From NCBI GenBank assembly GCA_030248135.1, contig JASANC010005476.1, forward strand, positions 1 through 64,000: DNA of 64,000 bases, given 5' to 3'. The notes beneath the pieces were generated by a model. The model worked only from the letters and a program-made list of their open reading frames with translations, made no database searches and had not been told where the DNA came from. The stretch comes from Theristus sp. LFF4_11. Its lineage: Eukaryota; Nematoda; Chromadorea; Monhysterida; Xyalidae. Made by a program: the position numbers and the translations under genes. This document shows positions 43,636 to 55,700 of the stretch, in pieces; within the stretch, counting starts at the first letter, position 1, and every line of letters begins with the position of its first letter.

Positions 43636-43796
43636 TCAACCAGCGGGGTACCACTTGCAGTCGAGGTAGCTGGTCGGCGCGAATCCCTCCTCGTCCGTCC
43701 GCAGTCGTCGGACGCGCGTCCAGCCGTCGCCCTCGTCGTGCTCCAGTAATAGGAGCTCCTCTTTTTCGGTCAACTTCAGCGTTCCGTCCGAGCCGC
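43636..43796 (-). CDS. TOCA exon 13 (SH3 end and TGA stop)
   Basis: 161 bp. Acceptor TCGCTCCAG. Codes LKLTEKEELLLLEHDEG, DGWTRVRRL and EEGFAPTSYLD, completing SH3 with the conserved Trp and Pro-x-x-Tyr positions. TGA at 43636-43638. A possible AATAAA lies about 1 kb downstream near 42575. Confidence 0.95.
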
Positions 43797-46700
43797 CTGG
43801 AGCGACGCAATTTAATTAAAACATGGGGATTTTGAGAAGACGTCGGTTTTTTCGACTGGTTCGGGATTTCTGGGGTGTCATGCATAGAGAGGCACTTTTG
43901 AGGCCATATTATTTAGTCACACTCTTGCCGCTCTAATCAATTCTCGACTATCCAAGTTTACATTGCAGTGAATGTTTGCTTCTTGTTTGCATTGTTCACT
44001 TTATGGTTTACAATCCTTTTTTTTGAATTTTTCCTCTGCTACGTGATGCTTCCGCGCAGACAGTTATTATTCGACAATAGATTCGACAGATTGTAGAAAT
44101 CAATTGTTCGACAATACACTTTCAGCGCGCTGTGGAATACCAAAATGCGCACATGCACTAACCGCACCCTAAAATGCGGCATGTACACCGCGGTACACCA
44201 CGTCGTCTTGCGGGTATACGGCCGAAACACGGCACACTCAGTGCGTCCAGTCTTTCTCCAATCTCGCACACAATCAACTCCCAATCAACCATCACAATCA
44301 GTCCATTGCAGAAAAAAACTGACCATCAAAGTCGAACAACGCCACGCAGGTACCCAGCACCGGAGCCGGGTCATCGCATTCGTTGTAGACCTCGTCTGTG
44401 TTCGCGACAGCTGCTGTGGCAGAGGCACCGGCTGTCTCCCCGGCACCCCCAGAGGACGACAGACGCGACGTGTCCTGACCAATGCCGCTCTCCGGGGAGG
44501 TACTGCAAATGTGGCCGGTGTTCTTGTTGGTTGGTTGGTGCGTGTGCAAGAAGTTTGAATTGATTTGTGTGGATATGGAAAGTTCGGATTTTTATCTACT
44601 TTTTTCACTAATTCAATCAATCAAAGCAGAAGTACACACAAAATGCAGGCCATGCTGGGACAGCAAAAACCATTCGAGCATCAACTTTTTTTTAAAACAA
44701 CGGTTACAAAACTAAAATTTTCAGAACGCGGTTGACTGACGTTGAAATCGGTTCGATTCAATGGTGTGGTGTACCACGTACGGAGTCGTCTGCAATTTGA
44801 CTCCGCCGAAATTTGCAACGCGTCCGCCGCGGTCCCGCAAGCCCGAGCCTGAGTGGGCGTTTTTGCGGGACCGCGCTCCGGTACTCGGGCCCCTTTCAGA
44901 CGGTTTTTTAAACTCCAGAACGGTCCGACGAAACACACACACACACCAAAATAACTCGCAAATCGCACAACACCGAAAAAAGAACACTCACCCAGCGGGC
45001 AACGTTCGCGGCACGCTGTTTGACAGCGTGGATCGCGGTGTACCACTGCCGAGCGAGTGCACCGTCGAGAAAGGCGTCGACCCATCGGAACTGATCGATT
45101 CCTGGTCACTGACAGACAGTCGCTCCAGGGGCGCTGAAATTTTTTTTGTTCTGCTGTTGTTGAAAATGTTTTTTTTGGTTGTTATTGATTTTTTGGAGGC
45201 TGAGATTATGCCAACAATAAAACTACAGTTTTAGACAATCATACGTGTACGTTCGCGTGAGGGGTTTCAGGTGGTCGCGGTTTGTTGGAAAACAGGTCGC
45301 AAAGAAGCATTCACGAATTTACGTGTTACCCGTTACCGTAGAAAAACAAACAAACCACAATCGAACTCTAAATTATAGGGAAACAGCTGATTGGTTGGTT
45401 GGTGGTCACGTGCATGCATGCTTTCTGAGCAGGCATCGCTTTGGAGCGTCGTCGGTCGTTCCGCACAGAACGCATGCATGCACGTAACCGCCAACCAATC
45501 AGCTGATTCCCTATAACTTAAAAAGAGTTCGGCTGTAAGCTCCAAACTCCGCCCACAAAACGCACTCACCGGCAACGCCACCTGGAGGCGGTGCATTGGG
45601 CGCGTTGCGCGGCAGCGACGCACTGCTGGCGCGTTGCGACGTGGGCGGAGTCGGCGTCGGACCGGAGGGCGGCGGCGGGCGCGGCGAGAGACGCCGGGAG
45701 GCGGGGACAGCGCCGCCGGGCGACTGGCCGTTGCCGACGATCGTGGCGCCACCGGGCGCGTGCAGCGTGTTCACGGGCACGTTCATCTGTGACTCCGCCT
45801 CGACCAGGTAGTTCTACGAGGAGCAATATGGATTGAAAGCATTACGACTAAAGGCGGAAACACCATTTAGTTTTTCGTCCGTACGCACAAACGTCGTTCT
45901 AAATTCCGTACGCAAACTAATCGTGTCCGTAATGCATTAAGATAGCACACACGACACGATTTCTAAATCGCGTGGCCATTTTTTACGTGTCGTGTCCGTG
46001 CGTACGCACAAAAAACTAATTGCTAAACGCGCCTTAAACGGATGCTCGCTTTTGCATTGTTCGTTCATTTGGGCAGAGGATTGCGTTGTTGTGATGAGCA
46101 TTGTCATATGAGTTCGCTTTTCTACACAAGGATCATGTAGCTTCAGTGTGTTTATTAGCTTATACGTGGTCGCTGCATACCATTTCGTGAATGCACCTTG
46201 AATGATTGATTGCTAATTACCATGCTATTTCAAATTGCATACCAACTTCTCCCGACTCCCAGTCCCGACCGAGTTCCACCAACCTTGAACTTGCTCAACT
46301 CCGCTTGCAACGCCTCGAGTTCCTGGTCATACTGCGCCAGTTGCTGTTGCACTTGAGCCAGATCGCCCAGCTTTGGATTGTCCGTGTAGACTTGTTGCAT
46401 CTTCAGGATTCCGTCTCTGAAAAAGAAACACAAAAAAAACAAAGTGAGTTTTAAACGACATGAAATTTTACGTGCAGCTCGCTCACTGATTGGCCCTAGC
46501 CAGATCAATGCAGCCAATCAGCATGCACGTTTAATCAATTGCCCAAATTTTGACAGTTTGAGTGTCGGTGTCCTGAGTAACCTATCAGCGCGCGCCCTTC
46601 AAACAAATGGTCCAATCAGCTAGCCGTATGATAAACCATTCTTATTCAAACAAGAATCGTTTACCTTGAGTGCGTTTTCAATTCAATCTCCTTTTGAATG

Positions 46701-49700
46701 TTTCGAATCTTTTTGTTCAACTTTTGACATCGCTGCGACGGTGGCAAGTCGGAATAGTCCTCCTGTATTTCGGTGGTCTGAAAAAGAAAGAAAGAAATTA
46801 TTGAAAAAAAAACTGTGAAAAACAGAAAAAATAGAAAACTGAGAGAAAACCATTAAAAACTACACGTGCACGCTAAGAACCATTCAATTGGAAAATTCGT
46901 TAAAATACTCAACAAAACATGAGGTCATATTTATTTTCACAAACAAACTGTACTCAGGGAAAACCAAAAACTACAAACTACACGCACACAGGCAGTCATA
47001 AAAATTTATGCAATTTCTGATTTCCGCATGCTTATTGATTGCAGTCTGTAAGACACGGCACTCAGTTATAACACAGTGATATTGCAGTCACTCACAAACA
47101 CACTGGCACACATGCGCTGAAAGTGTGCGCGCGTTTTCGATTGTGGCTGTGCAACATTACTGTGTTTTAACCGAGTGCGGACTACCAGGCTATGAGTTTA
47201 TGAGGTTAATTAATGTACGGTCAATTAATGATTGAATACAAAGGCAAGTTTCATCAAGAAACGAATTGACAGACAACACAAAACAATTTCACAGGCTCAG
47301 GGTTCCATTGCTACACGCACATGCACCATATAACGACCAGAAGAAAAAAGCCAAGAAACTTACATTATTAGAATCCAAGTTGGTTCGACTTGGCATGGCC
47401 GAGATTGACAGATAGGAGAAAAGAGAACAAACATGGGTGAGTTTAGATGGAAAAATCACCATCACCATGAAAGAACTGTTGTAATCAAAACTGGAGGCCA
47501 ACGCAAAAAGACGAATGGTTAAAGAAAGAGTTCTTGTCCGAAGACGTGTCATTAATCCCGTCACAAACACACTGGCGTGCGCAGCGTATGGCGTCGCAAC
47601 TGGTGGTGCCAGTGTGTGTGCACATTTGCAAAATGATACTGCTCAAAATAACCTGTACAGTCTTCCGGACAAAAAACTGAGTTAGAACTAGTTTTGTAAA
47701 ACTCAGCCGTCCAATAGTGCTACACCTAACACTGAACTGTGGCGTCTCATGATTTCGCTGACGGGCTCACTGAAATAGCACTATTAGACTACTGGGCTTT
47801 TCTAAAACTAGCCCCTGATCTCACTGCTCTCCACGTCCCCAACCCCAACCCCAACCCCAGCCCCGACCTTGTGCGTGCCGAACAGGCGTTCCCCAAGCGA
47901 CTTCGGCTGTCGTCCGCTGTGCACGCGTCCCAGCGTGGCGGCGCGATCCGAGCGTCGCTGCTTGTGCGGCCGATTGAACTTTCCGCCATTCGCCGTCTCG
48001 TCCGGCGCCGGCCCCCCGCCGTGACCGTTCGGAAAGCCGCCGTCCGAGCCGGCGCCCGTCGTCAGTGCGGGATCGCCTGGGAAAAAAACCGGCGCGTTTT
48101 CGAATTTGGTCGTTTTTGAACGTTTTTTCTAGTTTTAACGTGTCATTTTGACGTTTGGAAACTGGAAGGCACGTACACACCGGACGGACGGATTGGTTAT
48201 CTCAAGTCGCGTGAAATAGCACAAAGCCCCGACGCTGATGTCTTGAAAGCAGCACCGATTTCAAGTTCATTGCGGTTTCAAAAAATGAATCAATAGAAAT
48301 AGTTCTACTCTGAAGTGTGCAATTGATTGTTCAAACTTGTCATGACATTGCCACATTGGAACAGAAAGACAACCCCAAAAAACGCGCACCAAGATCCTCG
48401 AACTGCATGTCGGTCGGCGGGAGGTAGCCGGTGCGGAACTTGTCGACGAGCACCTGCGAGTCTGCCAGTGCGTTTGTGCTGTGCGCGTGCTTTCGCATCT
48501 CGTCGAGGCATCGCTGGATCAGCGGTAGGCGAGCGGCCTCGATGTCGATGCAGCGTTCGATCAGACGCCGCTGGTGGAGGATACGCGACTCGTCCAGGGT
48601 GCGTAGTTTCTGCACAAAACGGAGGATGCGTGATTAAGGATGGGGGTTGTTTAGCTGTTTGTTCGGCTATTCAGGTTGAGGAAAGTTCTCTGGTATGGTC
48701 AAAGCTCCGCTATGTCGCAGTTCACTGGGTAGATCGAACGCCCCTGCCCGGTGGTCACGGAATTCAGGCGTTTTTATGACCACGGATTTCTGTTTGAAAA
48801 CCGGCAATAAAGGTGAGTTGCACTACCTTACAAACGCGCCCATCGATGCGGAAAAGCCAAAAAAGAAAGAAAAAACGCACACACAACAGCAGTGCCATTC
48901 AGCTGCTTGTTTTCCTCAAAAAAACGCTAAAATCCACAAAAAAAAACAACAGAAAAAACCAAAAACAAAAATAAAAAACAAAAAAAAAACCCAAAAACCG
49001 AAAAAAAACAAAAAAACCACGCGCACCTCCAGCACGGCCGGCAGCAGCTGTCCGTAGTGCGCGGCCTGTTGCTCGTTGGCCTTCTGCAGACAGAGCGCAT
49101 ACGCGTTCTTGGCGTCCTCGCACTGCTGCGAGCGGAACATCGCCGTGTTCTTCGCCTTCTCGAGTTCGGCACGCGAGATGTCCATGTTCGCATCGGCCTT
49201 CTCGTGTTTGAGGTGCGCCGCCTGAGCCTCTTTGAAGGTCTTCGAGTAGTCCTTGCGTGTCTGCAGGGGAGAAAATGGGACTGTCAAGGTGGGATTGATT
49301 GATGGATTGATTGAGTTGATGTCTATGCAGGGAACACGTGGGAGAGTAAAATTGACTGACGTCTTGATTGAGTTGATGTCTCTCTTTCAGTAGAAACGCA
49401 GTTGTATCTCATGGAAATGAAAGTTTTATTCTGCAGAGTGCACGGCATACTACCAGAGAAGTGTAAGACGCCATGAGTAGGCAAGCCAAAAAAGGCAGTG
49501 AAACCATGACTCAAAAATAAACAATCTTGACATCGCAAACAGACGCCACTACTTGACTAAAAAAAGAATCTCCAGCGCAGCCCATTAAATTTATTCACGC
49601 AGCCTCTCGCCCATCCGTTATGCTTATAATTTGACAAATTCAATGCTGAAACGACAGAATGCAAACAAATAGCGAAACTCACTTTCTGCATCGCTTCATA

Positions 49701-52700
49701 GGCGTATTGGAGTTGCTGATTCAGGTGATTGGTCTCGACAAGATGCTGAAAAATTTTGAAATTTTGTAATATGAGAAACAAATCACTGGCCAGCCGAAAA
49801 ACAACGAAACAACGAAGAACAACAGCATTCGCGCACACCAACCAGCCAACCAACCAACTCAACCCAACCCAACCAACCATCTTCCTGTCCTCGTTCAGCT
49901 CCTTGCACGTCTGCCTCACATCCGGCAGCACATCGTTGCGTATGCTCTCAGCGACGACCTCGTGCTGGCCGGCGACATCGCCGAGCTCGTTGAGCACTCC
50001 GAGGAACGTGCGGCCGTAGGTGAACTGGAAATCGCCGCTCGTCTCCTCTTTCTTCTTTGGGTGGTACTTTTTCACGAGTGACCTGCAAGATTTGAGATGA
50101 AGAATCGGTAAAAGAATCGTGTTTTTTTTTTGGGCGATGTAAGTCTGTTTTGGTTCGTCTTTTAATGTTTTGGTTTGTGTTATTTTCCGTTCATTTGTGT
50201 TGTTGTGCCCCAGCAGCAGCTGATGTACTCAACAGAACTAGACTGAACAGAACACATGAATAAACTGTTCGCATCTACTTTGAAAAAAATTATGGGAAAA
50301 ATTTTGTCTGCCTTGGTATTGCATCACACCCTTCATTTGATTAATCGCTTTTAAAAGCTAAGCATTATTCGTCCGCATTGTTGTTCAAAAAAGTAACTAG
50401 AAGTGAGAATTCAGTGGATGAAGCTCATACCAGAAGAGCACAGAGTGGATGATTTCATGTAAGCTAAGTTCATTGCAATAAACTTCATCCTCAACGTGCT
50501 TTCGTGTAAGCCGAGTTCCTTATCATGATTTCAATAAAATTTCATCTTTCAACATTTTCCACGTTTGCCCGTCCCGTACATCCAATCCAGACAACAATTT
50601 CAGTAGGCGACATTTTAAGGTTGCGTCATATTAGGACGGAAACCGCACAAAATCAAACTACACAACCGCCACCCACAAATTGTGAGCAATAAGCAGCAGC
50701 CAAAACTGAAGAAAGTTTAGTCACTTAGAAACGCTACGATGATTCCATAATGTTATTTGAGTGTGTGGAGTGGAGCGAGAAAAAATACGCGCCGAAATTT
50801 TGCCGTTGAATCTTGTCCAAATCTTACGGGACCCTCAAATGTGCTGAGAAAACTCGAAATGCCGAAAGGCCAATAGCGCTCTGGAATTTGCGCATTTCTA
50901 CAACCGCTATGTATATATTATCGAAACTACTGAAGCAAAGCAAAACTATGACTCCCAAAACCCAACCAACCAAACCGGACAGCCTCCGTGTGCGCAAATG
51001 TTGCCTCAAAATTCATTCGCGTTTTGCCTTTTTTCTGCTCATTTCCTCTCGACTGAACCAGCGGAGAAAAACAACTACACAAACAACAGAGGGTCCCGTC
51101 CAAACAATGTTAGGATCAACGAGACAAAAAAACGATGGCGCAAAAAACTGAACAAGAACCGTAGTTGGTGTGGTGTCTCGGGCGGGCACGACAAAAAAGC
51201 GAGACTTTCTGACGGATTACTGGTCGTTGTTCACCGAAACCGGACCGACGGGCTTTTTTGCGGTTGTTTATAACAAAGGCAATGTCAAAAAAGCATGGGT
51301 ATTTTGTCGGTTTGAAAAGGAAGTATAGTAATTTTTGTGAGAAACAGCCGCCAACACCTTCTAAATCTTTCTGTCGCCATTGTTTTTCTCTCACAAACGT
51401 ATTTCCGTCAACTGCTACTTGTCAAAAATGAACACACTTTGTAAAACTTAAAAACAAGCTTTCCACTACTTAACAAGATGAACTCACTTTATAACAAGCT
51501 TGAGGGATTACTAGTATCCGTAAGTTCAGCGGATCAGTACTTTGTCCTTTGTTTCAACGTTTCTGTCTTGCTTTCAAAAAAAATTCCATCCAACGATGCA
51601 CAGCGAGCCTGAGTTTGAGCCGAAAACCAAAACTGCCGAAAAATTGTTGCCCCCTCCACCACTCATCCATAACCCAGTCCCCATCACGGTAAACAGCTTG
51701 GAACGTGTCTCACCCGCGACCCCTACTGTTCTGATTAGTGAATACCGTTTGAAAAAAAACTAAATATTGCGCTGCGCCACAGGCAGCGCGGCAGAGACAC
51801 ACACACACACAGTTTTGCATGTTTGACGTTGATAAACAATGACAGACAGACGGTGAAATAATAAAAACGGTTTGAATGGGCACTATTTAAAAACACTAAG
51901 CATAAACCATCACCGATTAAACACATGTTATGTGCGGACATACAAATGTGCTCAGTAGATATCACCAACGTGTGGCACTGCCATCTAATCATACTACATC
52001 ATATCGATATTGCTTGCGTGTTTTTCTGAATTCCAATTTCTCTCGTCTCTACACCACGCTGATTCATCAAAACCAACAGGCTGTATTTCATTCAATAAAC
52101 ATCACTCACTGAATCACACCATTGACACTAAACGTTATCGCATGACTGGATGAAAAAACAGCAATGGTGTTTTTTTCGAACCTGACAGGGTTTTACTGTG
52201 ACATTTGTTTTTTTTTATCAGTCACCATTCGCTTTGAACGCTGTGCACGTTAAAAAAACAATTTTTTTGCCGAACTAAACCGATGAATGCTGAAATGGTT
52301 CCCTGAAATCGTTCAAACATTCATTAAGCACTGAAAATGTCGTTTAAAAGTTCAAATGTCTCGCCCTTTTTTGCATCATGTCATGCCAACGGTGTTTGTG
52401 CCAGCAAAATCGTCGCTCGAACATTGAATTGCGACAGACTTACAGTCGAACTCTAAATTATAGGCAATCAGCTGACTGGTTGGCGATTACCAACCAATCA
52501 GCTGATTGCCTATGATTTAGAGTTCGACTGTAAGTGTTTTGTTTGTTTCTGTTTTGATTGCGTTGGTTTCGCCCGTTTACACAAGCCGATCAATTAGACC
52601 AGCTCCGCTGCAGCTCGCTGTGCACTGGCTCAGCCAACAACAAAATTATGGGCATCATAATGGACAATTATAGACGAAAATTGGCACACGTGCACATATT

Positions 52701-55700
52701 CGCACAAATGACCGTGTCTAGAGACATCCGGATTTCTGACCGAAGTTCGCATCTATCTGGCAAAATGAGTTTATTTTTGCTCTCCCATGTCGGTTTCTTT
52801 CAGAGGTCGAAGCTGAACAACAAGAGAAAATCATAATACCAGAAAACACAGATTGCAATGGAAATGTCAATTCTCAGTTCAACGTGTTCGAAGTCCATGA
52901 AATCGGTCACCTTTCAGAAAATAAGCAATTTCACTTATTAATATCAAGTCGACAGTTTCACGATTTCTAGGCAAAATTGAACACCCCTGTCAAAGAGCAA
53001 TCAGTCTTAGCGCTGGCCGAAAATGATTAGTGTTCGTCCAGCGTCCTTCACCGTACGTGTTAGTCAGTAGTAGGCTTGTTGTGCTTGTGCAGCGCAGCAA
53101 ACAGAACGACCATACGGCTGTCCACAAACAAAAAGCAGACAGGAACACACACAAACATCATTACTACTAGATCGTGCGAAATTGAATCTATTGCCGCATG
53201 TATATAGCGCCTTTCGCTTCGTTGTTCTACTCGAAATGAACACGAACAGAATTGGTGAGTCATGGTGTGCTCTCACATGGCCATTCTGGACTGAATGACA
53301 TAGAAAAGCGTCTAGAACACCCATGAACGTGATAATTCGAAAGGAAGAATTCGAAATTATTACTATTATGTCGCTTCGCTTCTTTATTGAAGCCCTTTCT
53401 TAGAACCGTCGACGTTAATACTGAGCCACGGGCTCTTAGCTAACGTGTGCTTATTTCGGTGCATTAGGGATGTGTGGTCAGACACTAAAAAAGTGATAGC
53501 CTCCACTATCAATAGCAATAATAATTGTAATAGAGTCTGTCTAGCCATGTGTGTTGTTCGCCTAATGCTCCTGTGTCTTTCGGATCCACTCCTTAAAATT
53601 GTAGCTTTTTTTCTAAACGTTTTCAAAATTCACTTTGCTCTATTTGTGTCACATTTAAAATTAACCCGCCTGTCCCAAGGGAACTATCAGACTACACTAC
53701 AGATACTATCTGGCAGTCAGGGACTTTTCTATTGCGTGGTATCGTAGTAGCACTTGATTAATAATCGGAAAAGTAGGTTATACCACCCCAGTAGCAGTCT
53801 AGCCATAAACCATGAATAACTGGAATTCACGTTTGTTTCGTAGGCAAAGCTAGCCATAGCCAGACTGTTTACAAACTAAACAGAATGTAAATGTCAGTTC
53901 AGTGACAGCGGAAAAGCCTAAACATTGAAGCCTTTCAATGTCTCGAAGTCGGTTGCTTGTTTAAAAATTTATGATTTTATGACAACCTGGTGAAGTTTTA
54001 AGATTGGCTGAACCAGGGGAACCGAATCAATCAAACAGCAGTGGTGGTTGCCCATGCGCTGTTAAAATCTCGAAAGTTGAAACCCGATTTGTGTGATCAG
54101 TTTTACTGAATATTTTAGTAACTGTCTACTATAAAATAAACTTTCATTTCATAAAATGAAAACCACAAGTCACTTTTGGAATGAAACAGAAAGTAACAGA
54201 GTAGGTGAGGCTAAAAATATAATTGTTTCGGTCCCCACTCCAAAAATACATGATATGGACCCTAAAATCAGTGTAAAATGTGTGTTGGCTGGTTAGAACT
54301 GAACTACACGAACTAGTTATTTTTGCCTTTGAAACATATTAGTAGTCAATGCACACGCGTTTGGTTAGAAAAAAATGCTTGTGAGAGCAGTGCTGAGTGG
54401 TTTTCAACCGTGTACTACTCTTGAACAAGTTTTTTTCCACGACAAACAAACCACGAAAAAAAACTATGGACACAAAAACACAACTTTTCCTATCAACCAG
54501 TAACGATTATTTCATATTTTTACTTTTCTCAGAACTTGACGCATGGGAATCAGCTTTGTTTGCTACATACGCACAGCTCGGATAGCAAAATTTAAAAGTA
54601 ACCTTTCTTCTCATCAAAATCAACCCCACTGAACTCAAAAAAGTTTCGAAAAAGTTTTCCTAACTGAAAATGCAAACTATTCTGTCCCTATCAACGTCTT
54701 TGCAATTTCGACTCAACCGAACGACAAACAAAAGTTTCAGCCCGTTAAGACACACTGGAAAAGTTACATTACGAAATACGCATATCTTTGACATGTCCAT
54801 GTCACCACAAAATTATAGCGGTATGTCCGTGATGTGTCTTCTTGAAGACGTTGTAAACAACTGAGCAAGCCAAAACACGCAAAGTCACCAAAAAGACAAG
54901 TGGAAAACCGATGTATTGTAGGCGTTACGAAAGCTAGGCGGGTAATAAAAGTTTTAGGGTGCTATACGTTGCAGGGAAACCTTCAATTTTATACTGTGTA
55001 ATCATTTAGCAGAAGTGTTTTACTGACAACTACAAGTGGTAGTTTTCTTCCACTACAATCTTCTGTGTTGTCAAGTTCAAGATCTAATTGAGTTGATCTA
55101 GTATGAAGGTCAAATTAAGTATTAACTTGTATGGGACATTACCGAATTTTTCTCTGGTCAGCTATCTATATTAATAAAACCTATTTAGGATTTGCTTTTT
55201 TCAAATCACCAACTGTATGCCAAACTTTCCCGGTTGTATGCAGATACGTTTCAAAGTCTAGAAATTCCATTTAAAATTTAACACACATAACTTGTCGAGC
55301 CAACCGAACGATAAGATACATAATGTGTCGTTTTAAAACTGATGGACGGGTCAGTATGCCATAATAACAGTTCACATTGTTTGCTCATTGTTCAACGTGC
55401 TTTGGTTACCAGTGCAACATTTTGAGCTAACATTGTGTTTACATACGATTCGGGTCTTCTTCAAAAACGGGCCGTCATTGAAACTAGGTCACCGTCGACA
55501 AAATATGACACACACAACAATAGCTCAACACTTTATGGCGATATCTTCAGAAAACTTTTGAAAACCGTAAAAAAGACACAACAACATTCATTGTAGAATG
55601 CCAAAACTCTGGGTACACGAAGTGAGAATGGACCGTTTCTTCCCTCTCCGATCCGACATGATAGTAGGGTAGATCACATGAATCTTAGATCTTCTGTTCT

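Larger units (their letters stand above)
12568..47616. repeat. Dispersed core motif CACACTGGCA (family, many sites)
   Basis: Forward copies start at 12568, 13342, 16615, 17018, 27677, 42850, 47099 and 47568 (last base G). Inverted copies start at 42906, 43449 and 47607. Most are preceded by ACAAA or AAACA and several are followed by G-x-GCAACATT 30-60 bp later. Some lie in recognisable MITEs; the others may be degraded copies. This entry spans the outermost sites, not a continuous element. Confidence 0.75.

Noticed and set aside
47364..47395. Possible micro-exon of the TOCA gene ending at a strong GTAAGT donor
   Set aside because: Exon 7 and exon 8 already join in phase, the only nearby AG would give a 25 nt exon that breaks frame, and there is no pyrimidine tract directly before it.
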